Source: Pachypanchax playfairii (lineage: Eukaryota > Chordata > Actinopteri > Cyprinodontiformes > Aplocheilidae). Taken from it: a stretch of 64,000 nt of DNA. The notes below the pieces were generated by a model. That model worked only from the letters and a program-made list of their open reading frames with translations, ran no database searches and was not told where the DNA came from. The DNA is taken from the NCBI GenBank assembly GCA_006937955.1, contig SSNP01000043.1, positions 3,450,216 through 3,514,215 on the forward strand. Reading direction: 5' to 3'. Positions 44,100 to 57,344 of the stretch are shown piece after piece (position 1 is the first letter of the stretch; each line of letters opens with the position of its first letter). The position numbers and the translations under genes were made by a program.

Positions 44100-46180
44100 G
44101 TAAGAACTTTTTGCATTTCTTGATTGTAATAATGTGTGTACTCTTCTCCCAACTGGACTTGCAAGAGCTTGATTTACTGTGATTGGCTAAAGACAAATCA
44201 TGGTAGGTGGACACTTGCTGGTGCGTCCTCCAATCAGTTCAAAATATGATACCAGATGTCCCTCCCTTTTTAGACGCTTTCTATGGGAGCAGTTCCAGAT
44301 CATTGCATATGCCTGACTTGACATGGGGCGGGGCTACACAGAGATCTGACGCATGCTAGATTACCTGTGGCAAGCCACTAACTATTAAAGTCACTAGCTA
44401 GCAGACTGCTAGCAAGATAGCTGTTAGTTCTTATTCTAGTTAGTTGCTAAGATATTTGACTGTTGACCTAGAAAAATGAGTAATTTTACAACTATTTCTG
44501 TTATTAAATCCACAATTTATGACAGTCACTTCTAATCACCATACGGAAAGCATTAAGTCCAACTCACATTAAAAGTTAACTTGAACTTAATGAAATAAAC
44601 ACATAGAATGTCTAAAACTAATTTCTATTTCCAGACAGATCCACAAGCTCAGACAGAGAGCCTCTGTTTCTAAGACTCTTTGTTTCATCTTTGTACGTCA
44701 GTTGAACAAAAACAGTGATCCAGTACTCAACAAAGTAATCAATGATGAAAATAATAATTAGATGGCGAAAAATGAGTGTGTGGCTTTGGAGCCAAATGTA
44801 ATAAAACAGCAATGTCTGAAAGAAATAGAATTATGTCAGAGCTATTGTGGTGGTAATATTAGAGAATCCAATATTTGGATACAAACTGAGTCTCCTTTGA
44901 CAAGACTGGCTGCCTAACAAAGAGAGGAGGCGTCCTGTCTGAGCCGTTTTGACCTCTCTTGGCTGGTTTCCCTCATGATGCATATGTAGCAGTCTGACTT
45001 GGCGTCCCTATTAAAACTACTATCTCCCACAGAGAAGAGATAAAGAGCATAACTTGACATAAATGGTGGAAAAAATGGAAAGTTCATACAAAACTGAGGC
45101 GTTACGGTATCAGTTCTGTCCTTGGACATGCAGTCCACGGACCCACACAAGCCATTAATCATGCCCCATCACACATGTTAACATGCAGGAGTTTTACAAA
45201 CATATTTGGAAAGCAAACTGATGCGAGAGTATTCATAGACTGCTATCTTCGTTTGATTCTGTCCCTCTGACACACACATGCTGAGAAGCAGCATGGTAGG
45301 CAGTGACACAAAGCTAATGCCTTGTCACACAGGCTGTCAGCAGGTTAGCCAGTGGATTACACCCAAGCCATTAGATGTGCACGGCGCGAAAGGCCACAAA
45401 CATGGCAACGAGAGAGCAGAGGAGGAGAGAGTAAAGCAGCAAAAATGGCACCAAACGAGCCGTCCTATGTCAGAGGGTGACAGGAGGAGCTGATTTAGAA
45501 AAGAGAAGGCAAAATAAAGACTGGGTAAACTATGAAAAGTAAAAAAAAAAAAAAACTAAAGAAGAGGATGTATGAAAAAGAAAAAAAGGGGGAGTGAATT
45601 TACTGTGAGATCAATGATAATAATGACTCAGAGGAAATGAGAAGGATAAACAAAAAAAAGATGGAGAACAGCTTATAGGTCAAAATAAAAGTTGTGTTGC
45701 TTTAGTATGGAAAAAGAAAACATTTTGAAAATAAATTGAATCGAGTCCAGAGAGAGAAACAAAAGAGATGGTAAAGAAGGGACAGTTGGGCATGAAGAAA
45801 ATAAAATTCACATTTACAAAAAATGACATTCCTGGCAGGAACTTGTATGGAATCCTGTCCCACATCACTAATGAACCATCCAAACCTTCTTATCACAGGA
45901 TTTAGTTTTTCACTGTAGGAAATGTAAAAAGGTCAAACAGGCTACATTTATTATAACCTGGAAGCCATCAAGATGACTGTACATCTTACATTTTAACAGT
46001 GGAGAAACACCTTCTTTGGACTAATTGAGAGACTAAAATGTGGAATAAACGAGGTAGAAATAATTCAATATGAAACAAGTAATGGCCGAACACTGAGGGA
46101 GCAAAATGACAGCAGTCCACTCACTGAAACACCTGGAAATTTGAAGTTTCAACTCTTGAACACATAATTTTAACACATTT
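44100..46180. other. intergenic; possible repeat to ~44340, purine-rich tract near 45480-45790
   Basis: 44170-44340 contains the phrases CTATGGGAGCAGTTCC and GACATGGGGCGGGGCTACAC, which look like a dispersed fish repeat, perhaps the other half of an element including the 44008 exon. The stretch 45480-45790 is strongly purine-rich on the plus strand with a poly-A of about 15. No gene recognised. Confidence 0.35.
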
Positions 46181-46605
46181 ACAACCCCAATTTCATGAAA
46201 GTTAAAGAACATAGTGAAAACTAAGTAAATACCCCCCAATTTTCCTCCTAATAGAATTTAAATGACATGTTAGATGTTGAAACTGCAAAATTTCTCTTTT
46301 ATGGAAAATATTAGTTCAACAAATCTTTAAAAAGTTGAAACAGAGGCAACATATGGCTAAAAAAATAACTGGAACAATTAAAAAAGACCTGGAGGAAAGT
46401 TCGATAACTTATCAGGTCAATGGTGAGCAGAGTTTCACCAATCTGTGAAAAACTGCCTTTTGAGATAAACATAACTCAATGTCATATTGTGAAGACTTGT
46501 ACAATCCCATCATCTACAGTCAGTAATACTATTGAAAGAGTCCAAAAATCAGGAGGAATATCCCTGCACCACAAGGTCAAAGGTCAAATCTTGAAGCTTG
46601 TGCCA
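46181..46605 (+). mobile_element. 5' half of a Tc1/mariner-type element
   Basis: The block begins ACAACCCCAATTTCATGAAAG, shown as ACAACCCCAATTTC, the start of a very common fish Tc1/mariner-superfamily repeat. The order of 5' features matches: GTTGAAACTG, GGAAAATATTAGTTCAAC, AGAGGCAACATATGGCT and GACCTGGAGGAAAGTTCG. The start of the transposase frame follows at 46420. The copy stops near 46605, before the catalytic D-D-E/D region, and there is no right end. Confidence 0.75.
46420..46605 (+). pseudogene. transposase N-terminal helix-turn-helix (truncated)
   Basis: The frame starts MVSRVSPICEKLPFE and continues HIVKTCTIPSSTVSNTI with ERVQKSGGISL. In Tc1/mariner transposases the equivalent segment (a G-x-x-I-A-K-x-L-x-I-S-x-S-T-V-x-x-I-I-K-R-F-x-E-S-G-x-I shape) forms the first helix-turn-helix of the paired-like DNA-binding domain that grips the inverted repeats. 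After about residue 60 the similarity ends; the rest of the open frame up to 46740 is unrelated flank including a poly-A (46622-46634). The catalytic domain is absent. Confidence 0.65.
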
Positions 46606-49600
46606 CGCGGCAGCATGTCCTTAAAAAAAAAAAAACGCCTGATTCTCCACTGGATATTACTGTCCAGTCCATTCATTTTGTGTATTGTAGTTCTGGCATT
46701 CACATGTTGTTATACATTAACAAAACTACAAGTCCCATGATGCAGTGCAGCAGCACCATCAAAAGAATTTATTGAATGACATTCAGCTCTCGCTGCGACG
46801 GAATCGGACGTTGGTTTGTTTTACTCAATCTTCTTTCTGCTACTAGCTTCTTCGTCATGACAGTGTATACGTAATGATGTATGGCTTTAAAAGGAATTCT
46901 TAAAACTTAAAATGTCTGTATTTTTCAAGACATTAAGTTCTTGATTCCAATACAGTCTGTAATTGGAAGTTATGGAGAAAATTCCGTTTTAAGGTGGAAT
47001 TGTTTTTGTTTCCTGTTTTTGGAACTTGCAGAGATATCAGGGATCTAGCCCTCTCTGCTACCAACACTTTGCAGGTGTCATGACGAAATCTGCTGCTTCC
47101 ATTGCGTATCCACATTTGAAACTGCTGCTTGTACGAGAATAAAAGAGAACATGTCAGGCTAACTGGAGCACATGTGAAATTCTGATATCCGCCCACTCAT
47201 GCCGTACGTCATGCTGTGATCACACATGAAAGGCATATGTTTCCTGTTGGCTGCTGTGATTGCCTTGTTGTATATTTAACAGTCAGTCTCACTGATTGAG
47301 CTGCGTCTGTACATTACATATATGTCTGAATGCATTAGCATGATTAGCATGGGCTGGGGTTTGTATGTATGAGCCTTGCTAGTGTCATTTAGCAGGTTGA
47401 TGGATCTTTAATGTCTGAGTGTGACAAGTACCTCAGGGACCGAGGGGGGGGTGCATGACATTTTAACTGATAGGCTTGTGTACATGCATTCCTAACACAA
47501 ACTCATGTTAAGAATAAGGAAAAAAAAATGAGTAGGAAAGAGTTGGAAGTATTGTGTTTGTTCAGTGATGGTCTCACAGTTCACAGTCTATAAACACTTA
47601 CTCCACACCAGCCTGTTCATCAGCATCTCTGGTGGGAACCATTCCACCTTTTAAACCCCGTCTCACTTAAAGCAGGCCCAGATGTAAAGTCAAGGGGCTG
47701 CTTTGAATTAGCCGGAGGGGGGAGGAAAAAAAAAACTAATTTCCTTTGCCATTTTACGAGCATTTAATTTGAAACAATTAAGATATTATGGCAGTGTGGA
47801 TTCACTTCACAGAGTGACAGCTGGGAGCAATCCCATAAACCCCCGAGCCTGTGAATGAGGCACCTTGCTACCCCTTTTTTTAGGTCCATCCAATGCTTCC
47901 TTCTCCTCTTCCTCCTCCTCTCATTCATTCCCTGAAAACATTTTGTACAGGATTCTGTTTAGCTGCTACCTTTGCCTCAACTAATGCCAGTGACTCTTAT
48001 GAACACACCAGTTGGCTAACGATAGAAGGCTGATTTCTACAGATTTAAAGGATGTTTAACTTCTCTGTCTGTTATTTTCCCACCACAACATTCACTGCAT
48101 TGCTGAAGTTATAGCTTTAGCTGCATGACTCATCTTTGGGTTTATGAATGAGTGAGAGGCTAACTACAGGGGGCAGCAAATATTTAGCAAAAACACATAC
48201 AGCTGTAGCTAAGTTGTCACTTCATAAACACCGTTTTACACACCAGTTTTGGCTCATTTTACAAACTTGTGTTGGAGAAAAATAAATCAGTGCCCATGTC
48301 CTTTTGTGTCCTCCACTTAACTTGGAATTGGAGCTAGTTTTGTCAGCTTTCACCCATCAATCCAGGTCCTCCCCTCCCACCTCCCACATTGGCATAGAAG
48401 GGCATCAGAAGTGTGAAATTGATGGAGGTGTGCTTGTAAAAATACCAGCAGGGGATCACTGGACAGAGAAAGACTGATATTGTGTGTGTGTGGGGGGGGG
48501 AGTATATTTTGGTGTGACAGGTAGGAGTGGCAAACCCTCCCTTTTCATGAACACTGAACTGTAAAATGAAGGACCCGGAGCAAACAATGGTCATGATCAA
48601 TCGACTATGGTGAGAGGCTTCTCGTAAATGCCCAGTTCCCAAACACGCTGAAAGAGAGAGGAAAAAAACAGAAAGGGAGGGAGACGTAAAGAAATGAGAA
48701 ACACATCTGTAGTAAAAAGAAAGTTACAAAGTAGATGTGGGTAAATAAAAATGAGTGAGATTAAAATGCTGCTGAATGAGTTTAAAGAAATTGAAAGGAC
48801 AATGATGAAGGAGATGGGACAGGTTACTAAAATGTTTTCCAAAACAGCTGTGTGTATTTTTTTACAGTCTTATTAAATTTCTCAGTTCTAGCTTAAAAAA
48901 CAAACCTTTCCGTGCATCATCTGCATGTATCAACAGAGCTTTGAGGCCACGAGGTTCATCTTTTGTTGCTGTATTTTGTTCCAGAAAGTCCCACCGATTA
49001 CCCATCAGTTTGACATTTTTCAATTTTCAAGGCAGGCTAAATGTTTTTAGGGTATCTATTTCAGTTTGTTTGTGTGTGTAAGGTGGAAAAGGTCCAAAGT
49101 TACAAAAAAAATAAAGAAATGGGTGATGTGCTTGAGGAGATTTTTTTTTCTGTTTTAAGGAAGACGTTATGTACCTTTGAGCATAAAATATATTTTGTTT
49201 CTTCTTTTTTTACCCTGAGTCAACAAATACATGTTGACCTACGTAAACCAAGACTTAACCTTATTGTGAAAGTTCTTCTGGTATTATGTGCCGTTAATTT
49301 CTATGAAGCCTTTTAATTTGCCAATAATTATGGTGTAAATAAGTCCCATGAGTCGTACAGCATGCTCAGTGAGAGGATGCAACAAAAATTGGCGGGAGAG
49401 GCAAAAGAACTTTCTATATTTGTTGAATTTCAAGGTTATCTCAGGGCCATTTTCAAAAATAATTCTCCTAGTAACTAGAGAAAGATATTTGTAGAATCTT
49501 AATAACTGCAGATTTTTTCCTTGTTTTAACTGCCAAATTTTCTGAAATTTATTTCATTTTTTTATCACAATTTTGTACGTCTGTCAAAGATTCAAGTGCT

Positions 49601-51469
49601 GGCCTGGAAACGCTTTTACAAAGATGTGAAAACAGGAACAACCAAAGTCGGCTGAGCTGTATAAGCTCAATACAGCCTTCAACAGACACTATGAAGCCTT
49701 TTTTGTGCAAAACACTTAATGAAAAGGTGTTTGTGTTTCTTTTTATGGCTTTCAGCTTCAGATTTGAAAGTCCAGTTTTTTTAATGTGTCCCTTGACCTG
49801 TTCCTGAGGAGTGATTTATGCAGTGACAAAGCAGGTTGTCCTGATACAGGCGACTACTTTATGGATATGCATACACGTCAAGCATACAGAGAACATGTTC
49901 ATTGTGTTGAGGTAATTTGTATTCGAATGGAAACAGCAAATAATATACCTCAAAAGCAGTGCAATCAGTGCATCAGTAGAGTATCCATGGTGACTACTGT
50001 TTGCCCCTTATTCCTTCCCTAATAGGTAGCACTCTCTTCTGCTGCGAAAGTGACTTCATACTGATTGAATGGTAGTGAGGTGCAAATGTGGCAAGATCAG
50101 TTTATGAAAAGTCCCTTCTCATCCATTTTGATCTGATCGCTTTCACCATCCATACTCTTCTTTCTTCTCTGTCTCAGCTGTGTGACCACACTACTGATGC
50201 ATCAGACATTCAACACATCGAGGAATACAAATTTGAGTTGTTTCTACGGACAGATGTCCTGAGCCAGGTTCCACAGTGTGACTCTGTCAGGCTAAAGTCG
50301 ACTCAATCTGTCTAAACCTTCTCCCCTCATTGCCTTTATCTCTCTTTGTCTCTGCCCGCAGCCTGCTGCCTGCATCATGGCCACTCGTACCATCCCAGTT
50401 GATCTCTTAATGGACCTAATTGCTTTTCAGCTCATTGCACCCCGTGCCTAGCACTGAGCTAAATCAAACCGAGGTCCAATCCACGAGCCTCATCACAAAT
50501 CTGACTCTGCTTGACATCATAATAAGGTGATATTGACTACTCGTGAGTCAGAAGTTCCAGATAAGATGACTAAGCATTTGGCTCTTGTTGTGGCTCGCCT
50601 TGTGACAGACAGAAGTTTTCGGGTCATTCCAGAGTTGATGTTGCAGCTGCTTTATTGTTGTTATCACATTGTCAACGTGCCAGCATCAACTGAATGGTAA
50701 AATCTGAAGTTAGAGAACCACTTCAAACACAAAGAACAGATTGTTTTCCTGTAACAGACCTCTACAGTCAATTCTGATTTCACTTCTTTTTCTTGCCACA
50801 ATGACGACACATGTCGAATTTTTTAAAGCTAATTACAGCCAATCACATAAAATAGAAAGCCTGCAATAAACTTCACCGTAATGAGGCTGGCAGCACCAAC
50901 ATTACAACCTAATGAACCACTCTAGTTTCAGCTGACCTGGTCCAACTTTGTAAAGTTGTGTTGTATATTTAGGAATTTGTGTCCATGCTTTTCTCGCTGG
51001 TTTAAAGTTGGCAAGACTAGCTGAAAAAATATTGTCACATGCAATATGTATAAATGTCTTAAATGTTTAGCTACATTTCGGTCAAAAAATGTTGACAGTT
51101 GGGCAGTTGTCTGCTCAGGTTGCCTGCAGTGTCTGTCACAGCTAATCACATGTCACTGACGAGGCACTGATCAGCCATTACGTTTCATTTATTTACTTAT
51201 TTCACTTGATTAAATGTATAAATATCGAAAGCCTCAAACACTAAACTCTGGGAAACCTCAAACAAAATATGCTTAAGTTAATTATGAGTGAAGAAGGAGC
51301 ATGAAGAAGAAAAACTCCTGTGTAGCCTGCCCTGTTCTTAATTATAAAACAACAAAATACCTTTAGTTGTCATTATTTACACTAGTTAAATAAATCACCT
51401 GCAAACAATATACGCTGGATGTTTTCTCAAAGAATACAGTATACAGTACATTTTTTTTAACAGTTAACG
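46606..51469. other. intergenic, possible conserved stretches, (GT)n
   Basis: No gene recognised in about 4.9 kb. Possible conserved non-coding DNA: about 47660-47880 (dense AATTA/TTTAATTTG cores) and about 50330-50560. The latter includes a splice-acceptor-like ctctgcccgcag before ATGGCCACTCG at 50377, but that frame closes after 23 codons. A (GT)n followed by nine G is at about 48480-48500. Confidence 0.35.
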
Positions 51470-51528
51470 ATACAGTGGACAACGCTTATATGCACAAAAC
51501 TGCTGGGCACCGAGGTCGTGCACTGTAT
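51470..51528. mobile_element. possible miniature Tigger/pogo-type element
   Basis: ATACAGTGGACAACG (51470-51484) and the reverse complement of 51514-51528 (ATACAGTGCACGACC) match at 12 of 15 bases and face each other only 59 bp apart. Both begin with TA-CAGT, the terminus style of pogo/Tigger transposons, with TA on both outer sides. It may be just the two ends left after internal deletion. Confidence 0.3.
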
Positions 51529-54500
51529 ATAAAACGGTTTACTTTTTTCTTTTCAAATCATTAAATAGTTCATTCTAAAAAAAGCAGACCATGTCGCACA
51601 TCTTGTAGTAATGTTGTGCCTGAATAATGAAATGCATTTTAAAAAATTAGTGCATTTGATTTTTGTGACTTCTAAAAAAAGATCTGCAATGTTTTTTTTT
51701 TTTTTTTTTCAAAGGTGATTGGTCATTAAGTCCTGTTTTTTTTACATTTATTATATAGATACATTTTTTTGTTCTTTTTGTTTAACCAGCATGGTCCCAC
51801 TGAGATAAACACACTCTTTTTCACGAGTCCTGGAAGTAGATGTGGCTACAGCCACCCCATTCAAACTCAGCATGGAGTCATTTTAAAATACAGCTTGACT
51901 CTGATGTACGTAAGATCATTTTGTGAAGTTTATTTGCTGCAACAAGGGCTATGCAAGATAACAAAATGTATCATCATCAGAATATTAGTATCACAACGGA
52001 CTGAAGCCTATTCAGATTGTAGTGGACTTTAGCACATGGGGTGTTGTGATGACAGGAGCAGGAAATAAAAGCCCGGAAAATGTGGTTTTATTTCCCATAT
52101 GTCTGGATTTTTAATAGTTTTGAAATCTGTTTTTGTTTAGCTTTTTTTTTTCTAATATTGTGCAGCCTTACTTCCTGTCATGAAATACCAGTCGTGGGCT
52201 CAGGGGAATCTCGAGGGTAAGCAGCCGATGGCGTACATGGGGTTAATCCAATATTCTGTCTTCCAAAGAGATTAAATCATGTTTGCCTTTGGGGACATGT
52301 GAAACGACTATGTAGTCTTCAAGTTATGTAGGTCAGTAAGTGAGATATATATAAATATATACATATATACCGTTGGCATTAACACTGATTGCATCAGACT
52401 GTATACCTGTAATTTCTCATCGTATTGTCAATCTTATGTATAATTATTTTAATCAATCTCAGCCTCATATTCCACAATCATTTCAACATACTGTCTTGCT
52501 TTGTCTTCAGTGAAATTTATGGCTAATAAATTCTAAAGTTTGACTAAATGGTAATAGTTCATGAATTTGTGACTGTATCCGTAGTCATCCATCATGTCAG
52601 ACAGATACCAAAAAAAAAGTATTGGATGTTGCAGCCAAGTACTAGAGCTGAGAGTTGGCTTATATTTTTCATGCCTTAGAGACGTGTCTAAGATCACCTT
52701 GGCATTTCTTGCTCTTAACCCCTCCCCACTACTTCACCCTTCTCTCCTTCTCTTGACTGCTTGGGCAACGGCCATAAACAAGTCAATCTCTATCCGTCTC
52801 AACACATTGGATTAGATTTATCCGCTTAAGATAGATTGTTATCCCAAAGAGAGCAAGTCTCGCTTGATGGGGAAATTAATTTTACGATGACTGGTTTACT
52901 TGATCAGGGTTGCAGGGGAGGTAGGGGGACTATAAATGTATCAACCCTGGAGTGCGAGGGAGCTGAAAACAACAATCCCTGTTTTCAATTCAGACAAGTT
53001 GTCCCTCTCCTTATTATACATGGTGTTGTCTTTGGGTCACAGAGACCAGAGTAATGACTTGACTGACAGTCATTTGTAAAGTGCCAAGAACTTGTCAAGG
53101 GTGAAAAGGCCTGCACCCCAGGCTATAAGAAGATTGACAGTGAAAGATATTATATTTTTCACATCTGTCAGTCTAACCTGAAAAGTGGGGTTGTCCGTTT
53201 TTCTATAGAATCATAAATTGGCTTTATGATTGCATCTGCAGTGCAGGAATCAAAACATTAATGGTTAGGGAACCCAAAAAATCTCTATAAAGCAGCAATC
53301 ATCCCAAATATAAAGCCTCCCCCTGATACAGCAATTATAGGATTGACTTACAAAGGAACTGACCCTCCGCCTGTTGAGCAACAAAATCCAGTCTGAGCCT
53401 GTACTAGCTTTTACTGTAGATTCAGCTGACTAGCATTACCGAGAACCTCTTTAAGCAGACTTTAAGTAAATCATGAAAGCTTATTCTTGAACCTTTCATG
53501 AATTTGCTTTGAAAAAAAGACACCCAAACTTTCCTCTCCAATTAAGTTATTTTCCATGACAGTATTAACATATTTTTATTTGTTCACAACACCTACAGCA
53601 TTATCAAAGCTGGCACTCAAATAATATGTTAACCCACTACCTTTGTGTTTTGGCTATTGAAAACCAATTGTAAATACAGTGAAAGGGACAAAAATAATTA
53701 ACAGACTTTCAAAGTAATGAGAAAACATGGTGCTAATTAGTTCTGTGAAGTCAGAATAATCTCTAATGACTGTGTAGGCAGGTACTCAGAAACACATACA
53801 TCAAAAGATTTTCTACATTATTCATACAAAGCATGTGCATATTGATGACCTTTAGCATCCTTTTGCTACATTTGAACCATATTTACACAATAAATATCAG
53901 TGCTACACTTTGAACGACCTGACAGTTGTTAAAAAGTAAACATACACATGGCTGTATACCAGACACTCATAATTCACATGAGACTAAAGTACTGCCATTG
54001 TCCTAAAGCAAATAACACAGTTTTCAAGTTAAGAGGTTGTTTTTTTTTTTTAAACAAACTCTGGTCTGCTAAGAACTTTTGGAAAACCTGTTGCCGGTAG
54101 TAATGGATCTTATTTATTTATTTCTTCACCATTTAATCTTCACTTGGATCTTTCTTATTGATGGATTGCTGGTTTCTAATGCCCCCTTTACACTGAATTA
54201 ACCAGAACACAGATGGGCTTTGGGCCTGTATTGAGAATGCAGTGGTGCCCACTTTAGAACTAATAGATCTATGATGGTTTTGAGCTTCTACACAACTTCA
54301 TTATCAAGGTTCTAGTTGTCTATCATGGAAGTGACGGAGTATTAGGTTTCTGGATGGAGCATGGTGGAAGCCTGTCCATCATGTGGGACCTGTTTGCATT
54401 GGTGTAACGTGGTTGTTAAAACTTTGAAGCAGGACTGACCACACTGGTCTTATCCCTATCCTATGACCCCATCCAGCAGTAGCGTTGTGCTAGTGTAGCA

Positions 54501-54711
54501 TGATCTTCTAGCACAAAGTCACATCCTGACACACACAGAGAGAGTGTTACATGTAGACCAGAGATGTGTGATCACAGCAGCACATCAAAGAAAACAATCA
54601 GTAAACATGTAGATTGTGATGAGGCAACAGTGGAGTACTCGGCATAGGAGTGCCATGATTACCTTTAGAATGAAGGAAGATTTCAAAATTTGTCACAATC
54701 CAGCCATTTTC
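51529..54711. other. intergenic, poly-T, nothing recognised
   Basis: A poly-T of 18 lies at 51692-51709. A run of TATA-type simple sequence is near 52342-52370. The short block from about 54180 (cccctttacactgaattaacc) has the look of a dispersed repeat, but I could not define ends. No gene seen. Confidence 0.35.
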
Positions 54712-54713
54712 AT

Positions 54714-54752
<39 letters not shown>

Positions 54753-54754
54753 TT
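54712..54754 (-). repeat. (TAAA)n tail / (TTTA)n microsatellite
   Basis: About ten TTTA units on the plus strand. On the minus strand it is an A-rich (TAAA)n tail directly following the hairpin at 54760-54808, as at the 3' end of a non-LTR retroelement. Confidence 0.85.
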
Positions 54755-55600
54755 AGTCTGGATCCCCATTAGTTCTTACCGCAGTAAGAACTATTCTTCC
54801 CGGGGTCCATTCAGTTGTCGGTAACAGTGTTTAATTATGTACAGTGCTCCAAATACAAACAATAGTAAACTGTACAGGTTGTAGCAAAACTCAGGACGGG
54901 AACTGGTGCGGGACAGGAGCGGTCCTGGGTTGTGAGAGAGAGATTAGTGACAGGCTGTGATACCAGCTGCAGTGTGCGGGGATCGTGCTCGTTAAACTCA
55001 CAGTGACGTGATAGTTGTCCGGTTGTGAGGAGGGATCCAGAGATGCTGCCGCGGGAGTGGTGATCCAGACTGTCAGTAATGAGATAGGAGATCCGGGTCC
55101 GGGTACTGTTCGTGCAGACGTGACTGCAGCAGGGGTGACAGCAGCGCGCTGACCGGGAAGGCGTGGATCCAGAAGAGGCCAGAGACAGACAGGGAGCCAG
55201 AGGGAGAGAGCTAGTCGCGTGATCTCGCAACAGAGCTTTAGAACCCGTGGAGGGCCAGTCCTCACTAGAGGCGGGTAGATGACCACGCTGAGGTACTGCA
55301 GGCTGGAGGAACGCTCCAGGACAACGGGCTGAACACAAGGAAAGAGAAGGCAGGTTAGACACCGCTAATAATCGCTCTGACATTCAATATACTGGCCACT
55401 CTGTTACCACGGGAAGTTAGTGGAACAAACTGGCGTCTGTCTGTGGTTCCTCCTCTGTTTAAGTACCCAGTACCCAGCTCTCCTGAGCTGGGTAATGATC
55501 CACACCTGCGTCCAATGATGACCTGCTGCCACGCCCTGCAAAACAATTAGTCACACGGAGAAAACCATATACCACCCACCAGCAGCAGAGATCCTGACAC
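54755..55600 (-). mobile_element. GC/CpG-rich retroelement-like insert
   Basis: The segment is clearly richer in GC and CpG than its flanks. On the minus strand it begins GTGTCAGGATCTCTGCTG (55600 downward). It runs through CAGGTGTGGATCATTACC and a promoter-like TACTTAAACAGAGGAGG zone, and ends in a hairpin plus the (TAAA)n tail. The hairpin has TAGTTCTTAC (54770-54779) paired exactly with GTAAGAACTA (54784-54793) around a CGCA loop, extended by GGATCCCC/GGGGTCC. Such 3' hairpins with short-repeat tails mark certain fish LINEs and SINEs. The interior instead resembles a long terminal repeat, so it may be a composite. Two long Ser/Pro/Leu-rich minus-strand frames (54835-55383 and 54891-55286) show no domain and overlap, so I do not call genes. 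Confidence 0.45.
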
Positions 55601-57344
55601 AGAGGTTCTAAAAGATAAGGCCAAGGTTGCAAGTCTCTCACACAACTATTTTGTGGGTTGAAACCTCAAATGTTCATGAACCACTGGTCTAGTTACTGTT
55701 ATTCCTACATTTGACCTAATTTATGGATAAATGAAAATAGACGTGAAAGGAACTTCAATCTGGTAGTCATATCATATTCTACTCAAAAGTTTTCCAGACT
55801 AACTGACTAAAGGGCTGGAAATATTTTCTAAAGTTTCCCGCAATTTAAAAACATGTTCTGAATATCTTCTTCAAAGCTCATGTCCAAACCAGCCCGTCTA
55901 TGCTCTTGGTAGTTTTAATCTATGGCTCATTCTGCCTTTAGACACAATCATCTCTCCCAGAGTGCTTTCTCATAACCAACTGTCAAGGCCAATAGTTCAC
56001 AGAAGAGTAATTTCATCAAGTTTCTTCATTGTTCATTGTCAAAATATTTCTAGTCTAAGAATCTACATGCGCAGAGTATCAAATTTTGCCCTTAGAAAAT
56101 GAAGCTGGGTATAATTTGCAGGTATAATTCCCCATCACAGTTACTCATTCAGATACCTGACATAGCTTAGTGCAGGTAAGAAAACAGATCTGCTGACATC
56201 AGAACTCTGTCTCTCTGCCTCTCAGAGTACTATTGTTGGATGTTTGTGTCTTCAAGGCCAAGTTGTTCATCACTGTGTTTGGGCTGCTGCCACAAAAGCA
56301 ACTTTTCTCATAACACAATTGGTCATAGTCATCCATCTCCCTGGGCCATTGCTGTTAATTTTCTCAAGCCCTACATAAGACAAACATGCACTTGACTATG
56401 TTACTACAAACACCATTTTCCTGCAAAACTATATCTATACAGAGTGATTAATGTGTATAAATTCCATCTTAAATTTATGATGGAAAATGTCTGACCATTA
56501 CAAGTGAAATATGGGTTCACTGCTCAACAGACTGACCCGTGCACAAAGCAGCATTCCATTAAGAACAGAAGCAATGTGTTTGATAAAATACACAAAGTGA
56601 CAGATGAAATGCCTCCCATAGAGACATGCATGCACATTTAAGCCCAGACTGACAATAGAATCAATGCAATATCCCTACAGGGAATTTCAATCCATCTATG
56701 GCTTTTAGTGATGGTTTTATGGTGACCTTAATGCAGGAGATGGCCTTTTTTTTTAAATGGCATGACATGATTTTAACTATCCAATAACTTTAGTCTCTGT
56801 TTACCAAGTTCCATCTCTGGTCTGTCAGCAACCCCCCACCCTCAACGTTACAGATAGACGATGAACTCAACTATTTTCATGGATAGTTGGGTGAAGAGCA
56901 ACATTTGTCCATTTTTATGACTCCAGCCAAACTTGAAAATGGTAATAAAAAAAAAATTCTAGTTTCATAAAGATATAAATGTAACAAATTGATAGATCTA
57001 TATTTGGTGGCTGCATTTTTCTAATTCAAATGTTGTATTGAAGTAAAATGTTTTCACAGGATTTCATCAAATAATAGTTTAATTTAAAATCCATCATTCA
57101 TTCATTCAGATATTCAACCTTAGATGGAAGTTTACCACCTGCTTTGGACCACTTTCCTCTATAATCTGACTGGGAAAAGGCCAGAGCTTGAGACAAGCTT
57201 ATGCTGCGTTCCACTCACCTCAGTCATTCTCAGATCTGAGAAAGGTGTCACATACAGTTTACAACCTGGAGCTTCAGGGGAATTTTATAATTAGTGCAAA
57301 TTACAAAGATGTTTCCTTTAAAGTTTAAAAAAAACAATGCTTTA
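55601..57344. other. intergenic, nothing recognised
   Basis: AT-rich DNA. I see no exon-like patches or transposon ends. Confidence 0.4.

Noticed and set aside
50377..50448. ATGGCC start after an acceptor-like site
   Set aside because: The frame closes after 23 codons with no donor; more likely a conserved or random patch.
54835..55383. 182-codon minus-strand open frame, the longest in the window
   Set aside because: It is Ser/Leu/Pro-rich without any domain and overlaps a second long frame (54891-55286). It sits in a CpG-rich repeat-like block where high GC reduces stop codons, so it is more likely incidental.
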